A stretch of 64,000 bases of DNA from Philonthus cognatus (GCA_932526585.2 OW052251.1:13156501-13220500), one strand, 5' to 3'; shown: positions 21,625 through 33,184, numbered from the stretch's first letter. A program made the numbers and translations. The notes: generated by a model not told the origin, from the letters alone.

Positions 21625-21871
21625 CTGTGCCTTCTTCCTGGCCTGGGCTACCTCCTTGCACCACCAGTAAACACCCCTTTTGGTGTTTGGACGCTTGTTC
21701 AGCGCCTTATCACAGGCTCCGCTCAATATTTCGGTCAGCTACTTGTCTGACTTGCTGTGCCTTCTTCCTGGCCTGGGCTACCTCCTTGCACCACCAGTAA
21801 ACACCTCTTTTGGTGTTTGGACGCTTGTTCGGCGCCTTATCACAGGCTCCGCTCAATATTTCGGTCAGCTC
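21625..21871 (-). repeat. Tandem duplication of LINE linker (about 115 bp)
   Basis: Two near-identical copies (about 21625-21740 and 21755-21871) each start CTTGCTGTGCCTTCTTCCTG and end TATTTCGGTCAGCT. They differ at only a couple of positions, so the duplication is recent relative to the element. Confidence 0.85.
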
Positions 21872-21959
21872 GGAAGCAAGTTCTTCCGCGCCCTCCCCGG
21901 GCAGCTCACTGTTTGCGATGGCCTTGGCGAGTGCCTTAGAGTCCATCTAGTTTATATCC

Positions 21960-22764
21960 CACCGTGCGGGGGCCGGACTATCGTCTCCCAATCCTTCATT
22001 CAGAATGTCGAATCTTATCATGCGATGGTCGCTCATAGTTTGCCCTGTTTGTCGCGGTGACCTCAATAAACGACTCCGAGCTGCCGCGGACGAATGTCGG
22101 AAGCTGTCCATCGTTGACTACTTCGAGTCCTGCAGTAGTAAGCATTTCCACTAGCCCTCTACCCCTACCGTCGGTGCTCTGCGCTCCCCAAGCCACAGAT
22201 TTGGCGTTGAAGTCCCCGCTTATCACCTGGGCTAATTCGTGGTGTGCCCTTACATCTTCCTCTAGACCAGTGGTCTCCAAACTACGGCCCGCGGGCCAAA
22301 TCCGGCCCACGACTTGCATGAATCCGGCCCGCGATTGTTTGTAATTTTTTTTGTAAATGTCATATTTTGAAATATTGTAACAATTGTTCCTTAAATTTTT
22401 CATAATATTATCAAATTAATCGGATATTGGCCGACTTTATTATGTAGAATTGTATTTGTGGCCCGCGAAGAAAATAGTTTGGAGACCCAGGCTCTAGACC
22501 TTGCAGCCACAGACTATATTCTCCATTCGATGTATTTGGAGAGATATAGCAGCTATATAATAACGTTCACCTAACCCTTGTCCAAACTATTCCTCCGCCC
22601 GGAGTTCCCCAATCCCGCACTTCTTTTGCGGCCTTCGCGTTAAAGAGAATAGCGACATCTCCCCTCTCGTCCTTGACCACGCATCCAGCTAGCCTTTTCC
22701 GGTTCGGCTCCGATAACAAGGCCACGGTTACCTCCTCCTCCTCCACCATGGTCATCCCCAGCAT
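21960..22764 (-). pseudogene. R1-like endonuclease, split by a MITE
   Basis: 22764-22567 encodes the early endonuclease (VTVALLSEPNRKRLAG). 22260-21996 encodes SGDFNAKSVAWGAQSTDGRG, the D-x-N catalytic segment. The hAT MITE 22268-22491 lies between the two parts. Confidence 0.75.
22268..22491. mobile_element. hAT-type MITE, copy 2
   Basis: The element (CAGTGGTCTCC to GGAGACCCAG) is bounded by a perfect 8-bp duplication, CTCTAGAC, at 22260-22267 and 22492-22499. It is about 85-90 percent like 17263-17486 by eye, in the opposite orientation. The GCCCGCGGGCC palindrome near one end is shared. Confidence 0.9.
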
Positions 22765-23387
22765 GTCGTGTGCCGCCCTACACCTGTTGAGGTTCGACTT
22801 TGCAGCTCTTCCTGGGCCATTTTAAAGGCCTGACAATCTCTACTCCCGCGAAAGTGAGCTACATCTTCCCCGGCGTATTTGCACGCGGCACATTGTGGAG
22901 GTGCCTTGCAGCCGCTCTCTTCATGGCCTCTTCCGTCGCATCTGCGGCACCGGTTTTTTCTGTCTGTGCCTTTACAATCGGCCGCCCAACGCCCGTAATT
23001 CAGACATTTGCCGCATGAAGTGGGTATTTGCTGGCTTTTCCTGTATTTGACAGTTCATCCATCCTATTTTAATTGTTCTCTGCGCCAGTAATGCTCTCGC
23101 ATCTCCCCTGCTACATTCCATCATGGCTATGCGTAGTTCTCCCCTATACTCCCTAATTTCCTTGACTGTATAGTCTCCTTTCCCGCCTGTCTTATTTTCA
23201 ATCGCCGCCAGCACCTCTCCCGGACTAGTGTCGTTTTCCAGACCCTTTACCTCGATAATTACCAAGCTCCCCCTGGTAATTTTGGCCCTATCCTCTCCCA
23301 TAATATTATAATAGTTATATTTTAAAATGTTCCCTGTAATTGGATTATTTCTGTTGGGAATAAATAAATAAATAAATAATGAATAAT

Positions 23388-23547
23388 GAATCATTAATAG
23401 TTTTCACATATTGGTTTGAAATAGTCAGAAATGTTCAGTATTCCTCAGCACTGGGTCGGGACCACACTGAAGAGGACCTTGAAGTCCGAAGCGCGTCTGT
23501 GGGTACCTGGTGCCGGAATACTGAACACAAATTCAATTTTAAATAAA
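23388..23547 (+). repeat. Dispersed hammerhead-bearing repeat, copy 2
   Basis: It matches 3170-3330 closely from AATCATTAATAGTTTTCAC to CAAATTCAATTTT. It is inserted in the R1-like ORF1 next to an AATAAATAAATAA run. Confidence 0.85.
23448..23513 (+). ncRNA. Hammerhead ribozyme, core-mutated copy
   Basis: All helices of the 3231-3296 ribozyme are present at equivalent positions. The exception is that GAAA is now GAAG (23488-23491). This also breaks the A15.1-U16.1 pair of stem III. Strong loss of self-cleavage is expected. Confidence 0.75.
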
Positions 23548-24440
23548 TAATGGAGTTCACTGCCTTTGTCAAGCCTTCTCCGTCCGCACCCTTGCATATT
23601 TCTGTCACTAGGTTGCCAGCTTGGCTTTCTCTTGCTCCCAACATACCTGTACTTAGATCCGCGGGCATTCCTGCTTTCACCTTCCTAAGTACCTCCCCAA
23701 AGCTACTGCCCTTCGTATCGACCGTGACCCGGGTCGGCTTTACCTTAAAGGTAGTCTTAGGGGGAATCGTATCCTGCACGTTCCCTACCCTTATGGCCTC
23801 GGGCTGGGTTTCCAGTACCCTTGGCTTATCTGCCACTCTCTGCGCCAGGGTTTTGCTGGCAATTCCATCTCCACCTTTGTTGCGCTCGTCCTTATTGATG
23901 TCCGCTGTGTGTGCTTTCTAGTTTGGAGATCTTCTCTAGTATTACGTCTGTTTTTCATAGACTTTGCTTATCTCGTCTTTACTGGCATCTCCCTCTTCGA
24001 GATCTGTTGTCGTGGTCTCCTCGGCGATAACTCCCTGTCCCAGTACCGCTCATTAGGCTCTCCAACTTGTTGACAATTGCCTTGATCTCAGTCTTAGTGA
24101 TCGCGTTCTGTTTAATTATTGCTTGAGCGTTCATAATTTTCGCCGCCACTTTTCCCACTGTTGATCCTATCTTCCTCGGCAGTCTCGTTGCGGTTACGTT
24201 GCAGTTACTATCTCGTAACCGCTTCATACCACACAAGTTTTGACAAGTATGATTGGCATTACGTACACATGCACGTAATAGCTTTGACAAGTACAGTACG
24301 TGCTGACAGCTGAACAGCTGATTGCTTACCGCACAACCAAATGACATTTCTTTGATGTACAGGAAGTTTTTCTTTAAACTATACGTATTCCAAATTCAGC
24401 TTATTTTCTTTAAATCTTTAGTTATTTGTTGTATTTCTTT

Positions 24441-24846
24441 AAGAGTACAATTTAAAGGTTTAAACGAGTGTTTTCCACTCCCAGACTAAGCATGAAGTAA
24501 AATTTCGAGTTTAGAAAAGCCCCGTGAAAATTTGTCGAGGGTCGCGCAGCGACCCGAGACAAATTTTCTGGGCTTTTCTAAACTCGAAATTTTACTTCAT
24601 GCGCCACGCGTATAAAACACTAAAATATTGTGAACTCTATATATACTTGAACCTTACTTGAAATCAGTGTTTTGTACGCGTGGCGCATGAAGTAAAATTT
24701 CGAGTTTAGAAAAGCCCAGAAAATTTGTCTCGGGTCGCTGCGCGACCCTCGACAAATTTTCACGGGGCTTTTCTAAACTCGAAATTTTACTTCATGCTTA
24801 GTCTGGGAGTGGAAAACACTCGTTTAAAGCTTTCAATTGAACTTTT
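24441..24846. repeat. Nested-hairpin element, copy D (full)
   Basis: Two 113-bp hairpins (24490-24602 and 24685-24797) are mirror images about 24643. The core is of the GTCGAGGGTCGCGCAGCGAC type and the linker carries GCCACGCGTAT rather than GCCACCGGTAC. The outer flank CTCGTTTAAA and its inverse are retained on both sides. Confidence 0.9.
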
Positions 24847-25052
24847 TTAAAAAAAACAACGAATGTCGAACAATGTACAACTTGATGCATTTGTTTACCT
24901 AAAAGAAAAATTCCCTGTATATTGATCAAGTAGTCATTTAGTTTTAATCATTGTTATGGTACTATTATTTGTGCTTTTAGGATATCCAGGTCGTAATCGT
25001 CGTCGTTTCTCATGTGATTCTGTCTATCTTTGCCAACATAGAGACATTCTAC

Positions 25053-27771
25053 CAGTGTTGCCAGTGGTATGAAATAAAATTATGGCGCATTGTTACCAAA
25101 ATTATCAGATTTTACCAAAAATTATGTTAAAATGGAGGGGGGGTAAATATCACATATAAAGAAAAACATATTTAAATATATGTATTTAGAAATAGAAAAC
25201 ATACAATATTAAAACACAGTTGTACTCTATATAAAATATAAAATAGCAATAAACAAAGTTATATTATAAAGTTATATGTTTAGTTAAACTGTATTGGGTT
25301 GGTTTTCGTAAATTATTTCCTCATCTTCTAACAATGTTTCTTTCGAAATGTACATATCTTTCATCAGATTTGTCATTTATTTATCTATTTCGAAAGAATA
25401 ACATTGTTCAACTCCTTCGCTGGCTAATATTAACCCACTAACAGTCTCACTGCATAATTTGTTTCTTATTCTTGTTTTGATTAAATGATTAATGTAGCAT
25501 TTGAATGAGGCATCACAAGCACATCTAATACAAAATTTCCAAGATGTTTAAATTTTTGATTTCCGGCGATATCGGAAAGAGTACTAATTTTATACCAATA
25601 TTTGTCAATTTCGCTTTCATTTTTAATTTTATCTGGTAAATCTTTAAGAAACATACAATACAGCCTCCATTCATCATCAATGCGCTGTATTAATTGTAAA
25701 TCATTATTATTTACAATTCTAGGAAGCACGTTTATCAGATGGTAAAAGGAATTTGGCTTTGGGGTCGATCTAGGGTCAAATATGGCAATTTGAGATAATA
25801 ATGATTTTTTAAAATCAAATCTTTTTTTGAGTTCCGTACAACTAACAATCAGAAACTCGTGACATCTTATAAAAAAGTCATTTTTTTGAGTTTCATTTAG
25901 TGTCTCAACTGTTCTCAAAACCTCTATGCCCAGATAAATATTTTGCAAATTAATGTATTCATTACAATTACTTGGATTAACATCTTCCAAATTATTTTGG
26001 TTTACATAATTTGGATTAAGATAACTTAATAGTAGTGATTTATAAGTTTCGTAGGCTTTATTGTAAACCACTGTAATTATCACCCGTTCGTTTTGAAAAT
26101 ATTCATTTAAATCTGCAAACTTAGGTAGAACCCATTGTAAAAAATAGTAAAATAGCTTTGTTTCGCTATCATTAGGGCTTTTAAATATGAATTCAGATGA
26201 TTGCAACCTGTGATGTAAAGGTTGTACATTACAAAAATGTTGAAACTCTAAAAACTGAGCTTGCCTTTTGGTGCTATTCTTAAAAAAATTATAAACTTCA
26301 CGAGCTAAGTCTTCGCATTGTCTTGGTAGAACTTTACAAGCCTTACTGCAACACAAGTGCAGTGAATGACATATGCATTTTTGTACTATTATTCGAGGTA
26401 AATTCGATATTAATCTACTGACTACAGAATTATGTAAACCTATCACATTTTCTAGCGGAATATTTACAGACGTAATGGAATTGATTAATTTGTCATAAAT
26501 AATTGCGGCAGTCATACCTTCATTTGCTTCTTCATTATTGTCTTTGAAACACTGAATTAAATCAAAAAAATTTGAGCGAATATTACCACATTGTTCGTCA
26601 AAGTACCTGACACAAACACAAATATTTTTTACTGTGCTTATATCTGTCGATTCGTCGATTAATAAGCTAAATTTTCTTATTTTCAAAATATTTACAATAT
26701 TTTGATATTGATACTTCCCCAAAACGTTGGTGATGATCTTAGTAGTCTTCGTTCTTCCCATGGAATTCTTTTTCGCAATTTGAGAGTCCGGTAACGCAGA
26801 TTGTAAAAGTGGTACCAAATGTTCGCACAATCTTATCGGCAGATTGTGTTCTGCAATTAAAGCTGCAATTCTGATTTCGGCAAGGCGCACCTGCTCTTCT
26901 TCCTAAGTATTGGCTTGGAACATATTATAAACTTTCTTTTGGTTACTTTTCAACACAGAAGTTTTCTTTTTATGTTTTTCTCCCTTGGCATGATTTTTGA
27001 TTACTGTCAAATCTGCTAAAAATTCTGTATCACAAAGGGTACATTTGGCCTTGGTACGTTTTTCTGAAATAAAATGTACAGAATTTGTAATAAAGAGATA
27101 CGAGTACATATTTATGTAGATCAATTAAAAAAGTTACAACAATGTTATGCTAGATATAAGAATTGTTATTATCTACATTGTAATACAGCGACTTACCTTC
27201 AACTGCTTCTAACCATGCCTTAAAATCTGGATTCGACTTCCACTCGCCTCTACATTTTTGGGGTTTGACCTGTCTCCGGGCCACATTGTATTTTCTTTTT
27301 TGTTCTTGTTTTTCAGAGTCCGAATCGGACGATCTTCTTAATTTCTGCACATAACTACTTGTACTTGCCATTTTACTTCACTTTAAATATGATAAAACGA
27401 ATTCACAAGTGGAAATGATAAACATAACAACACACCGTTCACACCACTGGCGCTGGTTAACTGGTTTACACATTTACGACGTCACAACGATTACGCATTC
27501 CCGCTCATGGGTTCACTGGGGAAGTACCGATTTACTTATTTTAAAACAGCTGCGTTGCTGCGTTCACGTTGGTAAAAGAAGCGTTAATTTTTGTTACACA
27601 GCTAAAACAAAGAGATGGCGCTCAAATAATATTTAATTGCAAAATTTTGGGAAACCTCGCCTTTTACAAAATTATGTTAAAATTATCAATTATGTTACCT
27701 CATATTTTTCTATCAGAATTTATCAAAAATTATGTTAAAATCTGATAATTATGTGACAAGTGGCAACACTG
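25053..27771 (-). mobile_element. hAT transposon, 2719 bp, 8-bp TSD
   Basis: The ends CAGTGTTGCCA and TGGCAACACTG are inverted. The flanks are a perfect 8-bp duplication, CATTCTAC (25045-25052 and 27772-27779). The subterminal regions repeat AAAATTATGTTAAAAT-like words. It encodes one minus-strand transposase and has split an older repeat. Confidence 0.95.
25481..27371 (-). pseudogene. hAT transposase (spliced; one stop, one frameshift)
   Basis: Exon 1 (27371-27197) starts at ATG and ends at a GAAG|GTAAGT donor. Exon 2 begins at 27063 after a TTTATTTCAG acceptor and joins in frame (AVE|EKRTKAK). It encodes a C2H2 BED-like finger (CTLCDTEFLADLTVIKNHAK). An amber codon after NMFQANT (near 26904) is followed by an open 469-codon frame. 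That frame contains FSLLIDESTDIS and KCICHSLHLCCSKACKVL, both typical of hAT enzymes. The C-terminal dimerisation segment shifts frame near 25490: SNATLII runs into a stop, while the next frame continues IKTRIRNKLCSE. With only two lesions and intact ends, the element died recently or is a non-functional sibling of an active one. Confidence 0.85.
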
Positions 27772-28163
27772 CATTCTACCGACACTGCGTTCCGCATGAT
27801 AAAAATGGATAATTCTGCATCTTATAGACCAATTATTCTACCTTGTCAAAAGTCTCTGAGTGAAAATTTGCGCATCTTCGAAGAAGTGGCATTCTTTTAC
27901 AATCAACTAAGAGTAATTAATCCAAAACGTTTGGTTTAAAGTGCCGAATAACTTAATAATACCACTAAAGAATTTTTGTTTCGTCGATGGCATCCCGATT
28001 TACTAGTCTAATCTTATTGAAATTTTCATCGTTTCTTAGCACGGATAAAATACATCTTTCCTATTTTTTTTTTCAAAATTCACCCTTGTTTAGTGGGTGT
28101 TAATTTACTTATGGCGCGCAGTATACATCAAAGGGATTATAAAATTTCAAAAATGCAAATCCT

Positions 28164-28269
28164 CCCACTGAGCAAAAAACAAACAAATAACGTTATATCA
28201 ACATTGTAGCAACATTAAACGTTGTTTTAATGTTGATGAAACATTACTTTAATGTGTTTGCTCAGTGGG
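28164..28269. mobile_element. Small MITE with CCCACTGAGCAAA ends
   Basis: The 106-bp element begins CCCACTGAGCAAA and ends TTTGCTCAGTGGG. Its interior is made of AACATT/AATGTT words. The target-site duplication could not be resolved. Confidence 0.8.
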
Positions 28270-28713
28270 TTCGAAACCATTTGAAATCATTATGAAATTG
28301 TAAGTTGATATCAACCCAACCTTGCTCTTTCGAAATATGACATCAATAATGTTTAAGTTATTTTCATTTGAAATGTGAGCTATTTATACGAAATCGTCAT
28401 CAAATATAATAATAATAATCTTTATTCACTAACAAAATAACATTTAGCATACAGTTTGGAAGTAAACATTAGTGAACCAATAGGCGGGATTCAGTTGAGC
28501 TTCCGCCCACCTGTTCTTCCATCCATACCTATCAATATAAATAAGAGCAAACAAAAAACAAAACAATTATTAATCTCTAAAAACGTAAGGTAATTCAATG
28601 CGTAAACATAAAAGGTATAATTTTTCTATAGTGTAAGTAATAACAGGCAACATGTACTATATACAAATATCTAAATAATACAAAATACAAGATTGAGTCG
28701 AAACAAATAACAA

Positions 28714-29001
28714 TCAACACATTGACAGAAAATCGGCACTTTTAATCACTGCAGCTTTTAACTTGGTTTTAAATTTATTAATAGATAGCATTTTGTATGG
28801 TTGGGGTATGGTATTATATAATCTATAAATATTATATGTAAATGAACGTTGGAACATTGCAGTGCGGTAGCTGGGAGGTGATAATCGTCCTTTAGATCTG
28901 ATGTTTATGTTATGAACATCATCTCTAAAGGAAATTTTGCTGTAGAGGTATGGAGGTTGTTTTGAAATAATAATTTTGTGGTATAGACCAGGGTTGGCCA
29001 A
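28714..29001 (-). pseudogene. CR1-like ORF2 C-terminus
   Basis: It encodes RTAMFQRSFTYNIYRLYNTI and SINKFKTKLKAAVI, the usual LINE C-terminal helices that follow the thumb. It is separated from its RT by the hAT insertion. Confidence 0.8.
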
Positions 29002-31803
29002 CTTCTTTATATATAGGATCGACTATTTTTCTTGAATATGTTTAAAGATCTACCTAATAAAATTTTAACATTTAACGCAATGAAACATGCGGCTGGTGTA
29101 CTAATGAGTGATAAGAGTTGTAGAGGGGGTATTAAACCAACATGATAATTTACTAATAAGATTTATTAATCGAAAATCTATAAATAAAAAAAAACAGTTG
29201 TCAGCACCACAGAATCGTGTAATAAAATTACTCTGTTAGTGAGAAGTCTGCGTCTGCATCTCTCCAGCCAAGCGTTCATAATTTGGTGTATATTCAGATA
29301 AACATAATGCTAATGTATCTTCAATGTGGGAATCAGTAAGTAGTGAACGATGTTTAGTCTTTGTGATATTTAAATACGAAAAAGCTGATTCACATAAGTA
29401 TGTGGACCCAAAACAAGAGTAGATGTATTCGCTACATTTTTTAATATTGGGATACTTGTCTTGATTGACATATTTCCAAAAATCGTCCTCAAGTACTCTG
29501 GCTTGTAAGATTAAGTCAGCTTGTAAAGTTATAATCTCATTTTCTAGCGCGTTTTTTTCAAAGTGAAAAATTTCATAAATTTTTGTGGCAATATGTTTTA
29601 TATTTAAATCCTTTTTAAATGGAAAAGACAAATACTGCACAATGATGTTAACCTTTTCAAAATCTTTAAATCTGATCTCAAAGTCTTCAATCACCTTTTT
29701 AATTTCGGCAACGTATTTTTCCATGTTATAATTACAATTATGTTTTTGTAGGTGATCGGATATATTTGGAAAATGATTCAAATTGTTTTGTTGAAGATCT
29801 TCTATTAGCAAAATAAATTTTGCTTTGTATGCATTAATGCTACTGATCATTTCAATTATTGTCTTGTTTCTCCCTTGCAATTCTAGATTTAAATCACTCA
29901 ATTTTGATGTGAAATCTGTAAGAAAAGCTAAATCACTCAGCCAACTTTCATCATTTAATTTTGCATGTTCTTGTCCTTGCTCTTCAAGAAATGTTTTTAT
30001 CTCAGTTAATAAATTACGAAATCGTTGCAGAAATTTACTTCTACTCAGCCACCTCACATCGGTATGTAATAATAATTCTGGCTGTCCTTCATCAAGTTGC
30101 AATTGGAAGAGACGCCGTTTCAGTGCACTTCCTCGAATGGAATTAACAATTTTGAACGCTATGTCCATTATTTCTTTTGTATTCAATCTTTTGCTAGCTA
30201 ACACTTGTTGGTGAATGATGCAGTGATAGCTCAAAAAACTTGGGAATTCGTCATCATTTCGGCATAGAGTTATAAATCCATTTATGCCGCCTATCATTGC
30301 CCCTGCGCCATCTGTTGTCATTGAAACTAATTTAAAAAGTGGTATTTTCAAATTGACGAGGAATGTTTTAAAAGAGTGGAATATATCTACACCTCTAGTC
30401 CTTTCTTTCAAAGAAATCATACCCAACAATTCTTCTTTAGATGTATAATCTTCAAAAACCATGCGAATAAAAATAAGCAATTGTGCTGTGTCGCGTACAT
30501 CTGTCGATTCATCAAATGGAAGGGAAAAACAACAACATCTATTAATGTCTTTATGTAATTGTTCTCTTATATTTTCACTCATTTTCTCAGTTCGTCGCAT
30601 CACAGAATTTCGAGACAATTGTAAATCTTTAATTGCAGCAATAATTTCGGTCTTATTCTTAAAATCATTAAAAAGTAAATTTGACATTTCCAAGAAAATT
30701 TCTTTTATAAATTCCCCGTCAGAAAATGGTTTACATTTTTTTGCTAGTATATGGCTGACCTTGAATGATGCAATAGTCACTGCACGAGATTTCAACATGG
30801 GCTTTTTAAAAACATTTTGTTGGGCTCTTAATTGAGCCTTAAGTTCCTTAATTTTATTTTTTCTCAGGTCACTATTTTGTGGATAATCTGTTTGATATTT
30901 GTTATGTGAAGTTAAATAATGTCTTTCCAGATTACCCTTTTTAGTAAGCGCTATGGAGGCATTGCATATTAAGCAACAACATTTATCATTCACCATGGTA
31001 AAAAAGTAATCCAGTTCCCACTCTTCATGAAAATGATAAGTCTTCGGTTTTTTTCGTTCACTGCTCATTTTGATGGGTGCTAAAATGCAAAAGAAGCATA
31101 CTATTAGTTAATATTAATTTAAAACATAGAAAAAATGCAGTAGCCTAGCTGCAATATTCATACTTAAATAATTAAATGAAATTTAACTGATAGATATGAT
31201 TCTAATTCAGCAAATGACATTTTTAAAAACAAACTACTTACTTTCAAAATAATCCAAAGTTGAAGTCAAAATATGCTGTAGGTAGGTACACAAGTAATTT
31301 AATAGTAATAGTCACAAATTGTACAAAGTCAGGTAAATAGAACAAACTGCTTGTCACTCAAGGTAAACAAATAAACAGTGTAAGATAATGGTATCAGGAT
31401 CCGATCAAAAACAACACACTCTCCACAATTCACCTCTTTAATCTCCACTCTTAAGTCTTACACAGTTGACAATCTCCGTAACACGCTATTATTCTCGAGT
31501 AACGCTTCTCACACACTATCTCCATGCGCTCTTTAACCTTTTCCTCTCCTAACCTCAATCTCTTCGTCAACTACTAGCACTATCCCCTCTTCGTTTTCTT
31601 TACAACCAGCCGCAGCGCCCTCTTCCTCTTTACAACTCCTCTGCCAGACTCAATAATACCGGTAGAACATCGAAAAACAAATTATACGTAATATTTTACA
31701 ACTTCTTTCGTTCTTTCTAATGTTGTCTCCTGTCAGCTATGATCGACCAAAAAACGCTTCTCGATCGATCGGTCGATCGCGATCGACGTGTTGGCCATCC
31801 CTG
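28989..31803 (-). mobile_element. hAT transposon, 2815 bp, intact transposase, 8-bp TSD
   Basis: Inverted ends CAGGGTTGGCCAAC and GTTGGCCATCCCTG are flanked by a perfect GTATAGAC duplication (28981-28988 and 31804-31811). Clusters of CGATCGATCGGTCGATCG lie inside the 5' end of the transposase side (31740-31790). The transposase frame is unbroken, so the element could be autonomous. Confidence 0.95.
29236..31068 (-). CDS. hAT transposase, 610 aa, open reading frame intact
   Basis: The single frame encodes a BED-like finger at residues 30-58 (CX2C at C32/C35, H50 and H55) and a basic linker. An RNase H-like core follows, with D186 in PFDESTD and D253 in TTDGAGAM. The C-terminal dimerisation region reads CESAFSYLNITKTKHRSLL. 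This layout and the FDESTD and TDGA motifs match the hAT subgroup often annotated in vertebrates and insects as GTF2IRD2- or ZBED5-like. The protein would cut and paste elements carrying the CAGGGTTGGCCAAC ends. The ATG at 31068 gives a start just before the finger. There are no stops and no frameshift. Confidence 0.9.
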   Translation of the reverse strand: MSSERKKPKTYHFHEEWELDYFFTMVNDKCCCLICNASIALTKKGNLERHYLTSHNKYQTDYPQNSDLRKNKIKELKAQLRAQQNVFKKPMLKSRAVTIASFKVSHILAKKCKPFSDGEFIKEIFLEMSNLLFNDFKNKTEIIAAIKDLQLSRNSVMRRTEKMSENIREQLHKDINRCCCFSLPFDESTDVRDTAQLLIFIRMVFEDYTSKEELLGMISLKERTRGVDIFHSFKTFLVNLKIPLFKLVSMTTDGAGAMIGGINGFITLCRNDDEFPSFLSYHCIIHQQVLASKRLNTKEIMDIAFKIVNSIRGSALKRRLFQLQLDEGQPELLLHTDVRWLSRSKFLQRFRNLLTEIKTFLEEQGQEHAKLNDESWLSDLAFLTDFTSKLSDLNLELQGRNKTIIEMISSINAYKAKFILLIEDLQQNNLNHFPNISDHLQKHNCNYNMEKYVAEIKKVIEDFEIRFKDFEKVNIIVQYLSFPFKKDLNIKHIATKIYEIFHFEKNALENEIITLQADLILQARVLEDDFWKYVNQDKYPNIKKCSEYIYSCFGSTYLCESAFSYLNITKTKHRSLLTDSHIEDTLALCLSEYTPNYERLAGEMQTQTSH

Positions 31804-31848
31804 GTATAGACTAGCAGACAGAATTGTACGTCGCTCCTTCATAGATAG

Positions 31849-32832
31849 CTATCCCGATTCCCTAATCTTGTGAGATATTCTATCAAACTTTCGTATTCCA
31901 TAGATATACCTCAAACAAGCATTTTGTACTTTTTGTGTTCGTTTGCTGGTCACACAATCTAAGGCGGCATACCAAAGGGTAGAACAGAATGTAAAATTAG
32001 ACAGCACAAGAGACTCACATAACATAATTTTGGTTTTAATTGACAAGTAATTTCTATGCGGATATAACTTTTTTAAACTAAGGTACGCACCGGTGATAGA
32101 TTTATTAACGTGGGCCTTGTATCTGAATGAATTATCTAGTATTACGTCTAAATTTTTCCCACTGCTGCTGTACGGAATTACAGTTTCGTTTAGTTTAATA
32201 CATAACTTATTTGCTATATACGCACACGCTTTTTTGGGTCCAAATAATAATAATTGAGATTTAATAGAGTATAAATTTAGATTTAAAAGTTTAGAGATAC
32301 TGCAGATGTTTTCAATATCAGCATTAATATAACGTTCAGCAGTTTCATAAAGAGAAGGCGAAAACGAGTAATAAATCTGTGTATCATCTGCATACATATG
32401 TCCCTTACAGTTATCCAAAACATTTAAAATTAGGGAAGTGTATAAGGAAAATAACATAGGTCCTAGGATCGAGCCTTGAGGAACACCTGTATGCAAATTG
32501 AGTAAATTTGACGTTTTTGAGTCGATTTTAACACACTGTTTTCTGTTAGTAAGGTAGTTTTTTATTAGAGTAATTGCACAATTATTTAGTCCACAGTGTT
32601 TTAAAATGGTCAATAGAGTTGAATGGTTTACAGTATCGAAGGCTTTGGAATAATCTAGCAATATTAGAGCTGTAAGTTTCCCCTTGTCGGTAGCTGTAAG
32701 TATGTCGTCGGTAATATTTAGAAGTGCTGTCTCACAACTGTAACCCCGCCTGAAGCCGGATTGACATGATGGAATAATACTATTACTGCTAATAAATTTT
32801 AAAAGTTGATCGTTTAATATTTTTTCAAGCAA
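31849..32832 (-). pseudogene. CR1-like reverse transcriptase
   Basis: The 327-codon frame includes CQSGFRRGYSCETALLNI, ALILLDYSKAFDTVNH, GVPQGSILGPMLFSLY and GHMYADDTQIYYS. The catalytic aspartates are intact. The frame then meets a TAG (after HKIRESG) before the hAT insertion. Upstream RT pieces lie at 33069-32863. Confidence 0.85.
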
Positions 32833-33184
32833 TTTAGATATTGTGGATAAAATACTGATTGGTCATAGGTGTGAAAATTCTGTTGGGTTATTGTTTTTAG
32901 GGATAGGCGTTACAATGGCAACTTTCCACAGATCAGGAAATGAGGATTCTAATATGCATGTATTTATAATATTGGTAATTACTGGTAATATAATAGGACA
33001 ACACATGCGAAGCATAATAATATTGATGCCATCATAACCTGTGCTTGTGGAGTGCATTTGATTTAACAAATCACAAATTATAAGTTCATCGATAAGTTGA
33101 AATCTGAATTCAATATGTTGACGTTTTGGAGAAATTGTGTTTAAATAATCCTCAGATAATACTGTATTAGGACTTAGGAAAGGA

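Larger units (their letters stand above)
22770..23836 (-). pseudogene. R1-like ORF1 (Gag) remnant
   Basis: 23836-23548 encodes an N-terminal part (TKGSSFGEVLRKVKAGMP). 23310-22972 encodes LVIIEVKGLENDTSPGEVL and IGWMNCQIQEK, typical of R1-type Gag. Cys/His-rich knuckles follow at 22970-22800. The frame is interrupted by an AT-rich insert at about 23300-23547. Confidence 0.65.
19190..24250 (-). mobile_element. R1-like LINE, degenerate and interrupted
   Basis: GC-rich minus-strand sequence carries ORF1 (23836 to about 22770), endonuclease (22764-21960), linker (21946-21056), RT (21134-19938) and a terminal CCHC knuckle (19640-19452). The order is normal for an R1-clade element. It is interrupted by a hAT MITE (22268-22491) and a hammerhead-bearing insert (about 23300-23547). 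A linker duplication and a change in the RT active site add to the damage. A C-homopolymer lies at 20050-20063. Confidence 0.8.

Noticed and set aside
24955..28000. A host exon split by the hAT at 25053-27771, with an acceptor-like TGCTTTTAG before 24980.
   Set aside because: The same coding sequence occurs at 18640-19010, so it is repeat-derived rather than a host exon.
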